A stretch of DNA of 64,000 bases, from positions 1 to 64,000 of the forward strand of contig JADKDJ010000008.1 in the NCBI GenBank assembly GCA_016718405.1. The letters are read 5' to 3'. The position numbers and the translations under genes were made by a program. Below are positions 16,735 through 25,817 of the stretch, in pieces. The notes below the pieces were generated by a model. The model did not search any database. It worked only from the letters and a program-made list of their open reading frames with translations, and had not been told where the DNA came from. This stretch comes from Candidatus Rhodoferax odensensis. Its GTDB lineage: Bacteria; Pseudomonadota; Gammaproteobacteria; Burkholderiales; Burkholderiaceae_C. Position 1 is the first letter of the stretch. Every line of letters begins with the position of its first letter.

Positions 16735-17958
16735 ATGACGCACCGCCAGCCGCCCTTGCTGCACCCATCCCCCCGCCCGAACACATCAGCCAGCCAACTT
16801 GGTTTCTGCCCAGTTCGTCTGCAACGACTGTCTGCGGTACTACAGGCAGAGGTGGATCGCCAGCGTCTGCCGGGTGTGGTGGCGCTGATTGCTCGCCGCG
16901 GGCAGACCGTCATGTTCGAGAGCCTGGGACTGCAAGATCCAGCCAAGGGCACACCCATGCAAGTTGGGTCGATCTTTCGCGTCTATTCCATGACCAAACC
17001 GATTGTGTCGGTAGCCGCGATGATGCTGGTAGAGCAGGGACGCCTTCAGTTGGCCGATCCGGTGGCCAAGTACCTGGGCGCCTTTGCCAAGCAACAAGTC
17101 GGCACCGTGGTGGACGGCGCGCTTCACTTGCATGACGTACCACAAGGCGCCACCATCCACGACCTGCTGCGCCACACGGCAGGCCTGACCTATGAGTTCA
17201 TGGGCAGCGGTCCGATTCAACGCCGCTACGCACAGGCCCGCGTCGCCGCACGCGACGGCAGCAACGCCGAGCACAGCCAGACGCTGGCGAGTCTGCCGCT
17301 GGTGGCCCACCCAGGCAGCGTGTTTGAATACAGCCGCGCCACTGACGTGCTCGGGCATGTGCTCGAAGTGATTTGTGGACAAACGCTGTATGAGCTTTTG
17401 CACCAATTGATATTGGAGCCTTTGGGCATGACGGAGACCTGGTTCACGGTACCCGCCCAGCACCATGAGCGCATCGCCGAACCGTTTGCGAAAGACCCTG
17501 ACGGCGGCCTGCAGATGCGCATGATCGACGTGCGCCAACACGTGGCGCGCCAAAGCGCTGGCGGCGGGCTGGCCAGCACCGCACACGACTATGCGCGTTT
17601 GCTGCAGTGTCTGCTTAACCGCGGTCAACTTGAAGGCGTGCGGCTGCTCAGCCCGCATACCGTGGCTTTCATGACGACGGACCACCTGGGCAGTATCCCG
17701 GTCAACCCCGGCTGGTCGCGCGATCTGCTGCCACTGGGCTACGGTTTCGGATTGGGTTTTGCCGTGCGACTGCACGCCGGCGTGGCCAGCGTGCCGGGCT
17801 CGATCGGCAGCTACTACTGGGGCGGCCTCGGTGGCACCACCTTCTTTGTCGACCCGCTGCAAGACCTGTTTGCGATTCTGATGGTGCAGGCGCCCAACCA
17901 GCGCGAGCACTACCGCATGCTGTTCGCCAACCTGGTCTATGCCGCGCTGATCGATTGA
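16735..17958 (+). CDS. Serine hydrolase, class C beta-lactamase/esterase family
   Basis: 407 residues without a clear signal peptide, so likely cytoplasmic, as for EstB-type esterases. The serine nucleophile lies in YSMTKP (SxxK, near residue 85-89). The second motif is FEYSRATDVLG (YSR/YxN region), and the third lies in the GGLGGTTFF segment near the C-terminus (replacing KTG). Family members include esterases and D-aminopeptidases as well as beta-lactamases; the HDLLRHTAGLTYEF and GGGLASTAHDYARL segments are family-typical. It is divergent from gltI and convergent with the following oxidoreductase. Substrate unknown. Confidence 0.85.
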   Translation: MTHRQPPLLHPSPRPNTSASQLGFCPVRLQRLSAVLQAEVDRQRLPGVVALIARRGQTVMFESLGLQDPAKGTPMQVGSIFRVYSMTKPIVSVAAMMLVEQGRLQLADPVAKYLGAFAKQQVGTVVDGALHLHDVPQGATIHDLLRHTAGLTYEFMGSGPIQRRYAQARVAARDGSNAEHSQTLASLPLVAHPGSVFEYSRATDVLGHVLEVICGQTLYELLHQLILEPLGMTETWFTVPAQHHERIAEPFAKDPDGGLQMRMIDVRQHVARQSAGGGLASTAHDYARLLQCLLNRGQLEGVRLLSPHTVAFMTTDHLGSIPVNPGWSRDLLPLGYGFGLGFAVRLHAGVASVPGSIGSYYWGGLGGTTFFVDPLQDLFAILMVQAPNQREHYRMLFANLVYAALID

Positions 17959-17982
17959 AGCCAGCGCGGATCGGGCACCGCG

Positions 17983-19026
17983 TTAAGTCGGCGCGACCTG
18001 CAGCACCAACTTGCCGAAGTTCTCGCCACTGAACAGCTTGCCCAGCGCGTCGGGGAAGGCGTCCAGCCCCTGCACCACGTCTTCCTTGCTCTTCATGCGG
18101 CCGTCTTTCAGGTAGCCGGCCATCTCGGCGATCGCTTGCGGGTAGCGCGCTGCGTAGTCGAACACCACGATACCTTCCATACGGGCGCGGTTGACCAGCA
18201 GGCTGAGGTAGTTTTTGGGGCCCTGTACCGGCGTGGTGTTGTTGTACTGGCTGATGGCGCCGCAAATGATGATGCGCGCGCGCCGGTTGATGCGGGTCAG
18301 CACGGTATCAAGGATCTCGCCGCCCACGTTGTCGAAGTAGATGTCCACGCCCTTGGGGCAATGCTGCTTGAGGCCGTCCTTCACCGCGTTGGGGCCGGCC
18401 TTGTAGTCGATACAGGCATCGAAACCCAGCTCCCCCACCACCCAATCGCACTTGGCCGGCCCACCGGCAATACCCACCACGCGGCAGCCCTTGATTCGGG
18501 CCATCTGCCCCACGGTCTGGCCCACCGCACCGGCCGCCCCCGACACCACCAGCGTCTCACCAGCCTGAGGTTGACCGACGTCCATCAAACCAAAGTAACC
18601 GGTCATGCCTGGCATGCCCAGCACGTTGAGCCATTGCGTAAGGCTGCCCAGGCGCAAATCGATCTTGGCGACGCCATTGCGGGCAAGCTCGTCCGGCCCC
18701 AGCGTCAAGTACTCCTGCACACCGAAGCCCGCGCTCACATAGTCGCCGACTGCAAATTGCGGGTGGTTCGATGCCAGCACCTGCCCCACCCCACCGGCAC
18801 GCATCACCTCGCCGATGGCCACCGGGGCGATGTAGCTCTTGCCCTCGTTCATCCAGCCGCGCATGGCCGGATCGAGCGATAGGGCGAGTGTTTTGAGCAA
18901 CAGGCCACCGGGTGGTGGCGCCTGCACCAGCTCCTGGGTGCGCGACCAGTTGGCCTGGGTTGGCAATCCCACCGGGCGACTGGCCAGGCGGAACTGGTGA
19001 TTGATCAGGTGGCTCAAATCAGACAT
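17983..19026 (-). CDS. NADP-dependent MDR oxidoreductase (CurA/leukotriene-reductase type)
   Basis: 347 residues from the ATG at 19026, preceded by GGAG; the frame is open further upstream but that part has no family features. It is a zinc-independent MDR reductase of alkenals and enones: the N-terminal LSLDPAMRGWM motif, the dinucleotide site SGAAGAVGQTVGQMAR and the long signature YFDNVGGEILD are clear. The family includes CurA, YncB and prostaglandin reductases. It is one of three MDR enzymes within 4 kb, the others at 19853-20878 and 20928-21923. Function is likely detoxification of reactive carbonyls; specific substrate unknown. Confidence 0.87.
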   Translation of the reverse strand: MSDLSHLINHQFRLASRPVGLPTQANWSRTQELVQAPPPGGLLLKTLALSLDPAMRGWMNEGKSYIAPVAIGEVMRAGGVGQVLASNHPQFAVGDYVSAGFGVQEYLTLGPDELARNGVAKIDLRLGSLTQWLNVLGMPGMTGYFGLMDVGQPQAGETLVVSGAAGAVGQTVGQMARIKGCRVVGIAGGPAKCDWVVGELGFDACIDYKAGPNAVKDGLKQHCPKGVDIYFDNVGGEILDTVLTRINRRARIIICGAISQYNNTTPVQGPKNYLSLLVNRARMEGIVVFDYAARYPQAIAEMAGYLKDGRMKSKEDVVQGLDAFPDALGKLFSGENFGKLVLQVAPT

Positions 19027-19235
19027 CGCGGGAACTCCAAACAAAGAGGTGATCGGCAGCTGGCGCCAACGTGCCCGCGTGCGCAACCGCACATTGGCAC
19101 ATAGGGCAGTTGCGATCCTATCGGAGCCGGCACAATGCTGTGGTCCTGGTGGCGACAGTCGCCAAGTCGACAGCTGCAGTCTCGCGCGCGCCGATTGCCT
19201 CACCGGTCCACGCTGATGGGATGGCGTGGGCCACT

Positions 19236-19856
19236 CTACATGGCCAGGTAGCGCCCTGGCCGGTGGTTCACGGCCAAGGTCATGTTCATCACCACAGCGC
19301 CCAGCACAGACAAAGCCACATGCCACCAATCCACCACGGCGAACGCCCCCAACACGATCAGACAGTCAAACAGCATCTGCACCGTGCCGGCGCGCCAGCC
19401 AAAGCGCTCCTGCAAATACAACACCAGCACGTTGATCCCGCCCAAACTGGCGCGGTGGCGAAACAGCATCAACATGCCAGTACCAATCAGCAACCCGCCC
19501 ACGACACTGGCAAACAAGGGGTTCAGACTCTGAAACGCCACCCACTGAGGCAAGCTTTGCACCAGCAAGGCCATCAGGCCAACCGCAGCCACGGTCTTGA
19601 GCGCAAACATCTTGCCCATGCGCCACCAAGCCAGCGCGTAAAACGGCAGGTTGACACAGAAGATCAGCACACTGAAATTCCAGCCAGTGGCATAGTGCAG
19701 CAAGAATGCCAAGCCTGCCGTGCCCCCGGTGAGCAGGTGCATGTTGCCGTACATCATCACGCCCAGGGCAATGAACAAGGTGCCCGTCAGCAGCGCCAAC
19801 ACGTCTTCATAGGCGCGATGTCTTGCCGCGCGCGGCTTGGCGGCAGCGGCGGTCAC
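19236..19856 (-). CDS. YitT-family integral membrane protein
   Basis: About 206 residues with five to six hydrophobic helices. The frame is open upstream to a TTG at 19880, but a GTG at 19856 overlaps the TGA of the preceding dehydrogenase gene as GTGA and is the better start by coupling. Motifs typical of YitT/DUF161 proteins are present: GNMHLLTGGTAGLAFLLHYATG and RASLGGINVLVLYLQERFG. Function in Gram-negatives is unknown. The short C-terminal tail lacks the DUF2179 domain found in longer homologues. Confidence 0.8.
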   Translation of the reverse strand: MTAAAAKPRAARHRAYEDVLALLTGTLFIALGVMMYGNMHLLTGGTAGLAFLLHYATGWNFSVLIFCVNLPFYALAWWRMGKMFALKTVAAVGLMALLVQSLPQWVAFQSLNPLFASVVGGLLIGTGMLMLFRHRASLGGINVLVLYLQERFGWRAGTVQMLFDCLIVLGAFAVVDWWHVALSVLGAVVMNMTLAVNHRPGRYLAM

Positions 19857-20878
19857 GTTGAGGAACCGTGCGCCACGCAAACCTTGCCAAATTGACTGCC
19901 GCTCTTGAGGTAAGCCATACCCTCCTTCAGTTCTTCGAAGGCAAAGACGCGGTCCACCACCGGCCTGATCTGATGCTGGGTCATGGCGCGCAGCATGGCC
20001 TCGAAACCGTCACGGTGGCCCACCGTGACGCCCTGCAACCGCACCTGCCGCGTGACAATCAGCCCCAAGGAGCTAGCCATGGTGCTGCCCGACAGGATGC
20101 CGATCATCGACAAAATGCCACCCGGACGCACGCAGCGCAAGGACTGCGGCAGCGTCTTCTCGCCGCCCAACTCCAGAATCAGGTCGTAGCCGGTACCGCC
20201 CGTGATGGCGCGGCTGGCTTTGGCCCACTCGGATTCGGTGCGGTAATTGATACAGGCATCGGCGCCCATCTGCTTGACGCGCGCAATCTTGTCGTCGCTC
20301 GACGAGATCACAGTGACGTGGGCGCCCGCCAGCTTGGCAAACATCAGGGCAAACAAGGCCACGCCGCCGGTGCCTTGCACCAGCACCTTGTCGCCAGGCT
20401 TGACCGCCGCGCAGGTGTTGAGCGCGCTCCAGGCGGTCAGCGCCGAACAAGGCAGCGTGGCCGCTTCCAGGTCACTGAGGTAGGGCGGCACCTTGACCAT
20501 GCCTTGTTCCGACAGACACATGTACTCGGCCATGGTGCCGTCGATGGGGCCGCCCAGCGACTGCGTCAGGCGCTCAAGATCGGGCTCACCGGCAATCCAG
20601 TTCTGAAAAAAGGTCGGGCAGACCCGGTCGCCCACGGCGACCCGTGTGACACCGGCACCCACCTCAACCACCTCACCCACGCCGTCCGAAATCGGAATCA
20701 GCGGCAGAGTGCCGGTGTAGCTGCCGTAACCCCGCTCCGGCACCACCAAATCTCGATAATTCAAGGACGAGGCCTTCATGCGCAGCAGCACCTGCCCGGC
20801 GCCGGGCGTGGGTTGCGGCCGCTGTGACAGCTTCAGGTTGGCCATGCCCCAATCGCCCTCAATCTGAAATACACGCAT
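19853..20878 (-). CDS. Zinc-type alcohol dehydrogenase-like MDR protein
   Basis: 341 residues from the ATG at 20878 with AGGAG upstream (a GTG three bases earlier is possible). The GroES-like N-terminal half carries SSLNYRDLVV and DGVGEVVEVG; the Rossmann part has VQGTGGVALFALMFAK. Catalytic zinc ligands of classical alcohol dehydrogenases are not obvious, and the protein resembles NAD(P)-dependent alcohol dehydrogenase-like/quinone reductase members. The preceding qor gene is only 50 bases away on the same strand, and the YitT gene overlaps its stop, so qor, this gene and yitT are probably one operon. Confidence 0.83.
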   Translation of the reverse strand: MRVFQIEGDWGMANLKLSQRPQPTPGAGQVLLRMKASSLNYRDLVVPERGYGSYTGTLPLIPISDGVGEVVEVGAGVTRVAVGDRVCPTFFQNWIAGEPDLERLTQSLGGPIDGTMAEYMCLSEQGMVKVPPYLSDLEAATLPCSALTAWSALNTCAAVKPGDKVLVQGTGGVALFALMFAKLAGAHVTVISSSDDKIARVKQMGADACINYRTESEWAKASRAITGGTGYDLILELGGEKTLPQSLRCVRPGGILSMIGILSGSTMASSLGLIVTRQVRLQGVTVGHRDGFEAMLRAMTQHQIRPVVDRVFAFEELKEGMAYLKSGSQFGKVCVAHGSST

Positions 20879-20927
20879 CACGATCTCCTGGTTGGATTGA
20901 ACTGATTATGGCTTCGGCCTGCGGAGG

Positions 20928-21923
20928 TCACAGCGTCAGAACGCTGCAGCCAGTGGTCTGGCGCGCCTCCAGGTCGCGGTGGGCCTGTTGCACCTCCGCC
21001 AGCGGGTAACGCTGGTCGATGCGTATGTTCACCTGGCCGCTGCCGACCACGGCAAACAGCTCGTCGGCCATGGCCTGCGTCGTCTCGCGCGTGGCGATAT
21101 GCGTGAACAGGGTCTGGCGCGTCACGTAAAGCGAGCCCTTGGCGCCCAGCATGCCCGGCGCGAACGGCGGCACCGGGCCCGAGGCATTGCCGAAACTGGC
21201 CATCAGGCCAAAGGGCTGCAGGCAATCGAGCGACTTGTCCCAGGTATCCTTTCCAACCGAGTCGTACACCACCTTGACGCCCTTGCCGGCCGTGATGTCC
21301 TTGACGCGGGCCAGAAAATCCTCAGTGCGGTAGTTGATCGCATGCTCGGCCCCGTGCTGCAAGGCCAAGGCGCACTTGGCCTCCGAGCCCGCCGTGGCGA
21401 TTAGCCGCAGGCCCAGCGCGCGCGCCCACTGGCAGGCAATCAGCCCGACCCCGCCAGCGGCGGCGTGAAACAGCACGAAGTCCCCCGCCTGCAAGCCGCC
21501 CTGGGGTTGCGTGCGCTTGAGCAAATACTGCGCGGTCAGGCCCTTGAGCATCATGGCCGCACCGGTCTCGAAACTGATCGCATCGGGCAGCTTGCACACG
21601 CACTTGGCGGGCATTACGCGCAACTGGCAGTAACTGCCGGGCGGCAGGGAAGCGTAGGCCGCCCGGTCCCCCGCCTTGAGATGCGTGACGCCCGGCCCCA
21701 CCGCCTCGACCACGCCTGCAGCCTCCATGCCCAACTGCAGCGGCATGGGCATGGGGTACAGACCGGTTCGGTGGTAGACATCGATGAAGTTCAGGCCGAC
21801 TGCCTGGTGCCGGATACGAATCTCGCCAGGACCCGGCTCACCGACTGTGACCTGAACCAGTTTGAGTTGTTCCGAACCGCCGGGCTGGTCGATCTGGATG
21901 GCTTGGGAGGTGTGCGCAGTCAT
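20928..21923 (-). CDS. qor: NADPH:quinone oxidoreductase
   Basis: 331 residues from the ATG at 21923; the earlier frame start lacks support. It reduces quinones with NADPH. Markers are GLNFIDVYHRTGLYP, the glycine-rich FHAAAGGVGLIACQWARALG site, and YDSVGKDTWDKSLDCL. Length and order match Qor of the MDR superfamily. It heads a likely three-gene operon with a second MDR enzyme and a YitT membrane protein. The GGDEF/EAL gene downstream in the window is on the same strand but reads towards it, ending 92 bases before this start. Confidence 0.9.
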   Translation of the reverse strand: MTAHTSQAIQIDQPGGSEQLKLVQVTVGEPGPGEIRIRHQAVGLNFIDVYHRTGLYPMPMPLQLGMEAAGVVEAVGPGVTHLKAGDRAAYASLPPGSYCQLRVMPAKCVCKLPDAISFETGAAMMLKGLTAQYLLKRTQPQGGLQAGDFVLFHAAAGGVGLIACQWARALGLRLIATAGSEAKCALALQHGAEHAINYRTEDFLARVKDITAGKGVKVVYDSVGKDTWDKSLDCLQPFGLMASFGNASGPVPPFAPGMLGAKGSLYVTRQTLFTHIATRETTQAMADELFAVVGSGQVNIRIDQRYPLAEVQQAHRDLEARQTTGCSVLTL

Positions 21924-22015
21924 GGCAAAGGAATCCGTTGAATGCAATCCCCACATCCTGCCACGAAACGCACCACGCCAGCGTCCTGGCGCAGACGACT
22001 GCCTTCAAGCCAGGG

Positions 22016-24679
22016 TCATTGCGCTACGGCCGAATCGGCCGAGTTCAGCAGAGTCTCGAACTCACCCAAGGGCAGTGGCCTGGCAAACAGAAAACCCTGA
22101 CACAACTCGCACCCGTGCTGCGCCAGAAAAGCCCGCTGCGTAGCGGTCTCCACGCCCTCGGCGATGACTTCCAGACCAAGGTTTCTGGCCATGCCAATGA
22201 TGGTCTGGATAATCACTGCGTCGGTAGCGGCCACACCAATGTTGCGCACGAAGGACTGGTCCATCTTGAGCTGGTCCAAGGGAAGACGTGACAAGTACGA
22301 CAAGGACGACTGCCCGGTGCCAAAGTCATCCATCGAAAACCGCACGCCCAACGCTTTGAGCGCGTTCATCTTCTCGATGGTGTCCTGCACGTTGTCCAGC
22401 ACCATTGACTCGGTCAACTCCAACTTGAGAAGTGCCGAGTTCGCCCCGGTCTGGGCCAGCACGTCACGAACCTCCCGAACAAAATCGGCCTGACGAAACT
22501 GGCGCGCACTGACGTTCACCGCCAGTTGCAGCTCGCTGCGTCCCACCACCTGCTCCCAGGCCCTGAGCTGCGCACAAGCCGTCTTGAGCACCCATTGGCC
22601 AATCGGCAGAATCAAACCGGTTTCCTCCGCCAGGGGTATGAAATCCAGCGGCGAGACCATGCCGCGCGAAGGATGCATCCAGCGGATCAAGACCTCGGCG
22701 CCGACCGGCGAACCATCCTGAGCAACCTGCATCTGGTAGTACAACTGAAACTGCCCGGCCGCCAACGCCAGCCGCAGGTCCTTCTCAAGCGCAGCGCGGT
22801 GCGCAATGGACGCCTGCATGGCCGGATCGAAGAAACACAGCGCATTGCGTCCGCTGTTCTTCGCCTGGTACATGGCGATATCGGCCTGCTTGAGTAGATC
22901 ATTCGGCACTTGCTGCCCCTGGCCAAACAAGGTCGCACCGACGCTGCAGGTACTGGCGTGAACGTGCTGCGCCAACTGATAGGGCTCGTTCAGGCTCGCC
23001 ACTACCTTCTCCCCGACCAGGCGAGTTTGAGCGGCCGCCTCAAGGCTGTGCTCACTGAGCCCATCGAGCATCACCACAAACTCATCGCCTCCCAGGCGCG
23101 CCACGGTGTCACCCTCGCGCACGCAGGACTTCAGCCGCGTAGCCACCTGTTGCAGCAGCAAGTCCCCCACATCATGACCGAGCGTGTCGTTGAGCGTCTT
23201 GAAGTGGTCAAGGTCAACGAACAACAAGGCGCCGAGCTTGCCGCTTCGCGCCGTCACCACCACCGCTTGGCGAAGCCGGTCGAGCAGCAGGCGGCGGTTG
23301 GGCAATCGGGTCAGTGAATCGTAAAAGGCCAATTGCTCGATCTCGGCCGAAGCGCGACGCAACTCCGTGACATCCTGATAGACGATCACCAGGCCGCCAT
23401 CCGGCGTACGCCGCTCGATGACCTGAATCACCCGGCCGCCGGGCGGATGCTGCTCGTGCGAACCCTCGGCCTTGGCCAGCAGAGCCAGGCGCTGCGCCAG
23501 CCAGGCCTGTCGCTCCGCTTCGCTGGCCTGCGGCAGATGCTGCTGTACCGTCAACTCCAACACTTCGCGAAACGGCAAGCCTGGGCGCATGACATTGAGC
23601 AGCCAGGGATACATCTCGACGAATCGATGATTCCAACTCACCAGATTGTGCGCCGCGTCAAGCAGCACAAAGCCGCTCACCATCGACTCAAGGGCCTGAT
23701 CCAGCGTCGCTTTGGATCGGGTAATCGCCACGCGGGCCTGCGCCAACCTCGCCATGTACCACGCAGCAAATCCCCCCGCAGCCAGAATCATGCCAACAAA
23801 CAGCAGCGTCGCCACCACAATCAACCTGCGTTCACTGCGCCAGTCACGCAACGCCGCCTCGATCGGAATGCTGGCGGTGATCAGCAAGTCGCGGTACAGC
23901 ACCGGCCGCGTGACAACGATCGCCGGAGCACCGCCCAAGCGCGCGCCCTGGTACAGCACGCCAACGCCGTCGCGCTGCGTCCCCAATGCAGGAGCGATTA
24001 TTTGACCCAAACGCTGTTCAAGCATCGGGGCACTGACCAGCAGCTCACCATTGCTGCGCTCCATGGTGACCTCCAGTCCGGCGATGTCCGCCCCCTGAAT
24101 CAAAATCGATCTCAGCAAGGGCACCAAAACCTCGGCCACCACCAGCACCCGCGAGCTGTCGGCCAGTTTGACAGAGCGGGCAAAGTACAACACCCGCTCG
24201 GAACTGGAGAAATTCACAACTGGCGCGCTTACGCTCAGGGTCGAAACCCGGTGCGCCAGCACTTCGTCGACAAAACCCGAGGGCAAGGCCAGCGCCACCT
24301 GCGCACCACTCGGATCACTCGAAGCGATGACCCGCCCGCCAGAATCCACCAGCGCTACCGAGCGCACCAACAGATTCAGATCCACCGCATGACGCAGTTC
24401 CCGGTTGGCTGCGCCGACATCAATCCACTGCAACACCTGGCCCGACAAACCCAGCAAGCCATCCAGGCTAGCCAGCAACACATCGACCCCGAGCAGGCTG
24501 CGGTTCAGGCTGGCCTCGGCGCCACTGACAAAGCGAGTCGCTTGCCCTTCGCTGGCCGCCAGAGCGCTTTGGCGTGAAGTCACGATCAGGCTCGTCGCCG
24601 CCAACACCACCGACAGGAGGAATAGCAGCACCAGCGCCAGCACGGAGCTGGTTACGCGTGAAAGGCGCATCCACTTCAT
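22016..24679 (-). CDS. Membrane GGDEF/EAL protein with periplasmic sensor domain
   Basis: 887 residues from the ATG at 24679, which overlaps the TGA of the TRAP-type binding protein (ATGA). Layout: transmembrane helix (about 10-30), a large periplasmic Cache-like domain to about residue 285, a second helix, a PAS domain (about 330-450), GGDEF and EAL. The diguanylate cyclase site GGDEF is intact with an inhibitory RxxD (REGD) five residues before it. The EAL domain has EVL in place of EAL but keeps the metal and base residues (NVSARQF, ELTES, MDDFGTG, EGVET). So it may make or break down c-di-GMP according to an extracytoplasmic signal. Confidence 0.9.
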   Translation of the reverse strand: MKWMRLSRVTSSVLALVLLFLLSVVLAATSLIVTSRQSALAASEGQATRFVSGAEASLNRSLLGVDVLLASLDGLLGLSGQVLQWIDVGAANRELRHAVDLNLLVRSVALVDSGGRVIASSDPSGAQVALALPSGFVDEVLAHRVSTLSVSAPVVNFSSSERVLYFARSVKLADSSRVLVVAEVLVPLLRSILIQGADIAGLEVTMERSNGELLVSAPMLEQRLGQIIAPALGTQRDGVGVLYQGARLGGAPAIVVTRPVLYRDLLITASIPIEAALRDWRSERRLIVVATLLFVGMILAAGGFAAWYMARLAQARVAITRSKATLDQALESMVSGFVLLDAAHNLVSWNHRFVEMYPWLLNVMRPGLPFREVLELTVQQHLPQASEAERQAWLAQRLALLAKAEGSHEQHPPGGRVIQVIERRTPDGGLVIVYQDVTELRRASAEIEQLAFYDSLTRLPNRRLLLDRLRQAVVVTARSGKLGALLFVDLDHFKTLNDTLGHDVGDLLLQQVATRLKSCVREGDTVARLGGDEFVVMLDGLSEHSLEAAAQTRLVGEKVVASLNEPYQLAQHVHASTCSVGATLFGQGQQVPNDLLKQADIAMYQAKNSGRNALCFFDPAMQASIAHRAALEKDLRLALAAGQFQLYYQMQVAQDGSPVGAEVLIRWMHPSRGMVSPLDFIPLAEETGLILPIGQWVLKTACAQLRAWEQVVGRSELQLAVNVSARQFRQADFVREVRDVLAQTGANSALLKLELTESMVLDNVQDTIEKMNALKALGVRFSMDDFGTGQSSLSYLSRLPLDQLKMDQSFVRNIGVAATDAVIIQTIIGMARNLGLEVIAEGVETATQRAFLAQHGCELCQGFLFARPLPLGEFETLLNSADSAVAQ

Positions 24680-25752
24680 TTTGTCGGCACCGCCAGCGCG
24701 CCGTGCAAGGGACCGAGGGTCTGATTCCAGACATCGGCACAGCGCGCACCACAGCGGCGCAGCCAACTGGGCAAAACCGCGGTCTGAAGCAACTGCTTGC
24801 GCAAGCGCTGATCTTGGGCCGTGGCAACAACCTCGACCATCTCCCCGCGGCGAGCCTTTCCGCACGAAGCCGCACCCGTGTTGCATGCCAGACCCTCAGC
24901 GGTTTCACGTTCGCTCTCGACCCAGATTGCCGCTTCCAGCTTGGGCATCTCTCGGCGTAGCAAGGCCCTGAGCTCAGGAGGCAATGCCTCCCACGCCGAC
25001 GTGTTGGCACCAAACGCGGCCAAGCCCCAGGTCACCGGCATGGTGTGCACGTGACTGGTGAGCTCGTGCAGACCCAAAGTGTGACCCGACATGGTGCCCG
25101 TTATGGCGCACTCTGAATCGCCCGCCACCACCGACGCCATCAACTGCGCGAACCCGGTCAGTACCGGCACACCCCCGAGGGCGCTGACGAAGTCCGACTG
25201 CGTCGCCGAAGACACGCGGATGCGCCGAGTTGCCAGATCGGCCAGGCCGCTCATCGGTTTCTTGCAGAACACGACCTGGGCCGGATAGACATAGAGTGCC
25301 AGCATCTCCACGCCGTGGCGATCGCGCAAGGTTTTCTCGAGGTACGGCCGATACGCTGCCACGGTCGCTTTCAGTGTCGCCATGTCGGGGTTCAGGCCGG
25401 CCAGATCGGGGGCCGCCAGGTCGGGATACTGCGCCGAAAAGAAACTCAAGATGACGGTGCCAAAGGGAACCACTCCCAACTGCATCAGACGCGGCATGTC
25501 GCCGCCCGGCACACCCGCGCGATCAAAAGGTACGATGTCAGCGTCAAACTTACCGCCACTCACACGCAAAAGCTCTTTGGTCCAAAACGGCTCTTCATGG
25601 CGAACGTACTGGCTCACGCCGGCCAGGCCACCCACGATGCGAAGCTTCTGTGGCACCGACTGGGAGGCCGCCGGGCCGACCCCGAGACACAGCGCGCTGA
25701 CGGCGGCCACAAGCCACTGTAGCGCTGCCGCTATGCGAATCACATGAAGCAT
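24676..25752 (-). CDS. TRAP-type periplasmic binding protein (DctP-like)
   Basis: 358 residues from the ATG at 25752. A signal peptide precedes SQSVPQKLRIVGG. The layout is that of DctP-family solute receptors: the segment LATRRIRVSSATQSDFVSALGG is where the conserved Arg of the carboxylate site lies, followed by QLMASVVAGDSECAITG. No TRAP membrane subunits (dctQM) are present. The stop overlaps the start of the GGDEF/EAL gene by four bases. The simplest reading is a periplasmic ligand receptor that presents its ligand to the sensor domain of the coupled c-di-GMP protein. Confidence 0.82.
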   Translation of the reverse strand: MLHVIRIAAALQWLVAAVSALCLGVGPAASQSVPQKLRIVGGLAGVSQYVRHEEPFWTKELLRVSGGKFDADIVPFDRAGVPGGDMPRLMQLGVVPFGTVILSFFSAQYPDLAAPDLAGLNPDMATLKATVAAYRPYLEKTLRDRHGVEMLALYVYPAQVVFCKKPMSGLADLATRRIRVSSATQSDFVSALGGVPVLTGFAQLMASVVAGDSECAITGTMSGHTLGLHELTSHVHTMPVTWGLAAFGANTSAWEALPPELRALLRREMPKLEAAIWVESERETAEGLACNTGAASCGKARRGEMVEVVATAQDQRLRKQLLQTAVLPSWLRRCGARCADVWNQTLGPLHGALAVPTK

Positions 25753-25817
25753 GACCGTCTTCCTTGCCGACACCGTCGCTGAAGCTTTGACTGTATCAAG
25801 ATAGCGTCTCTCGGCAC

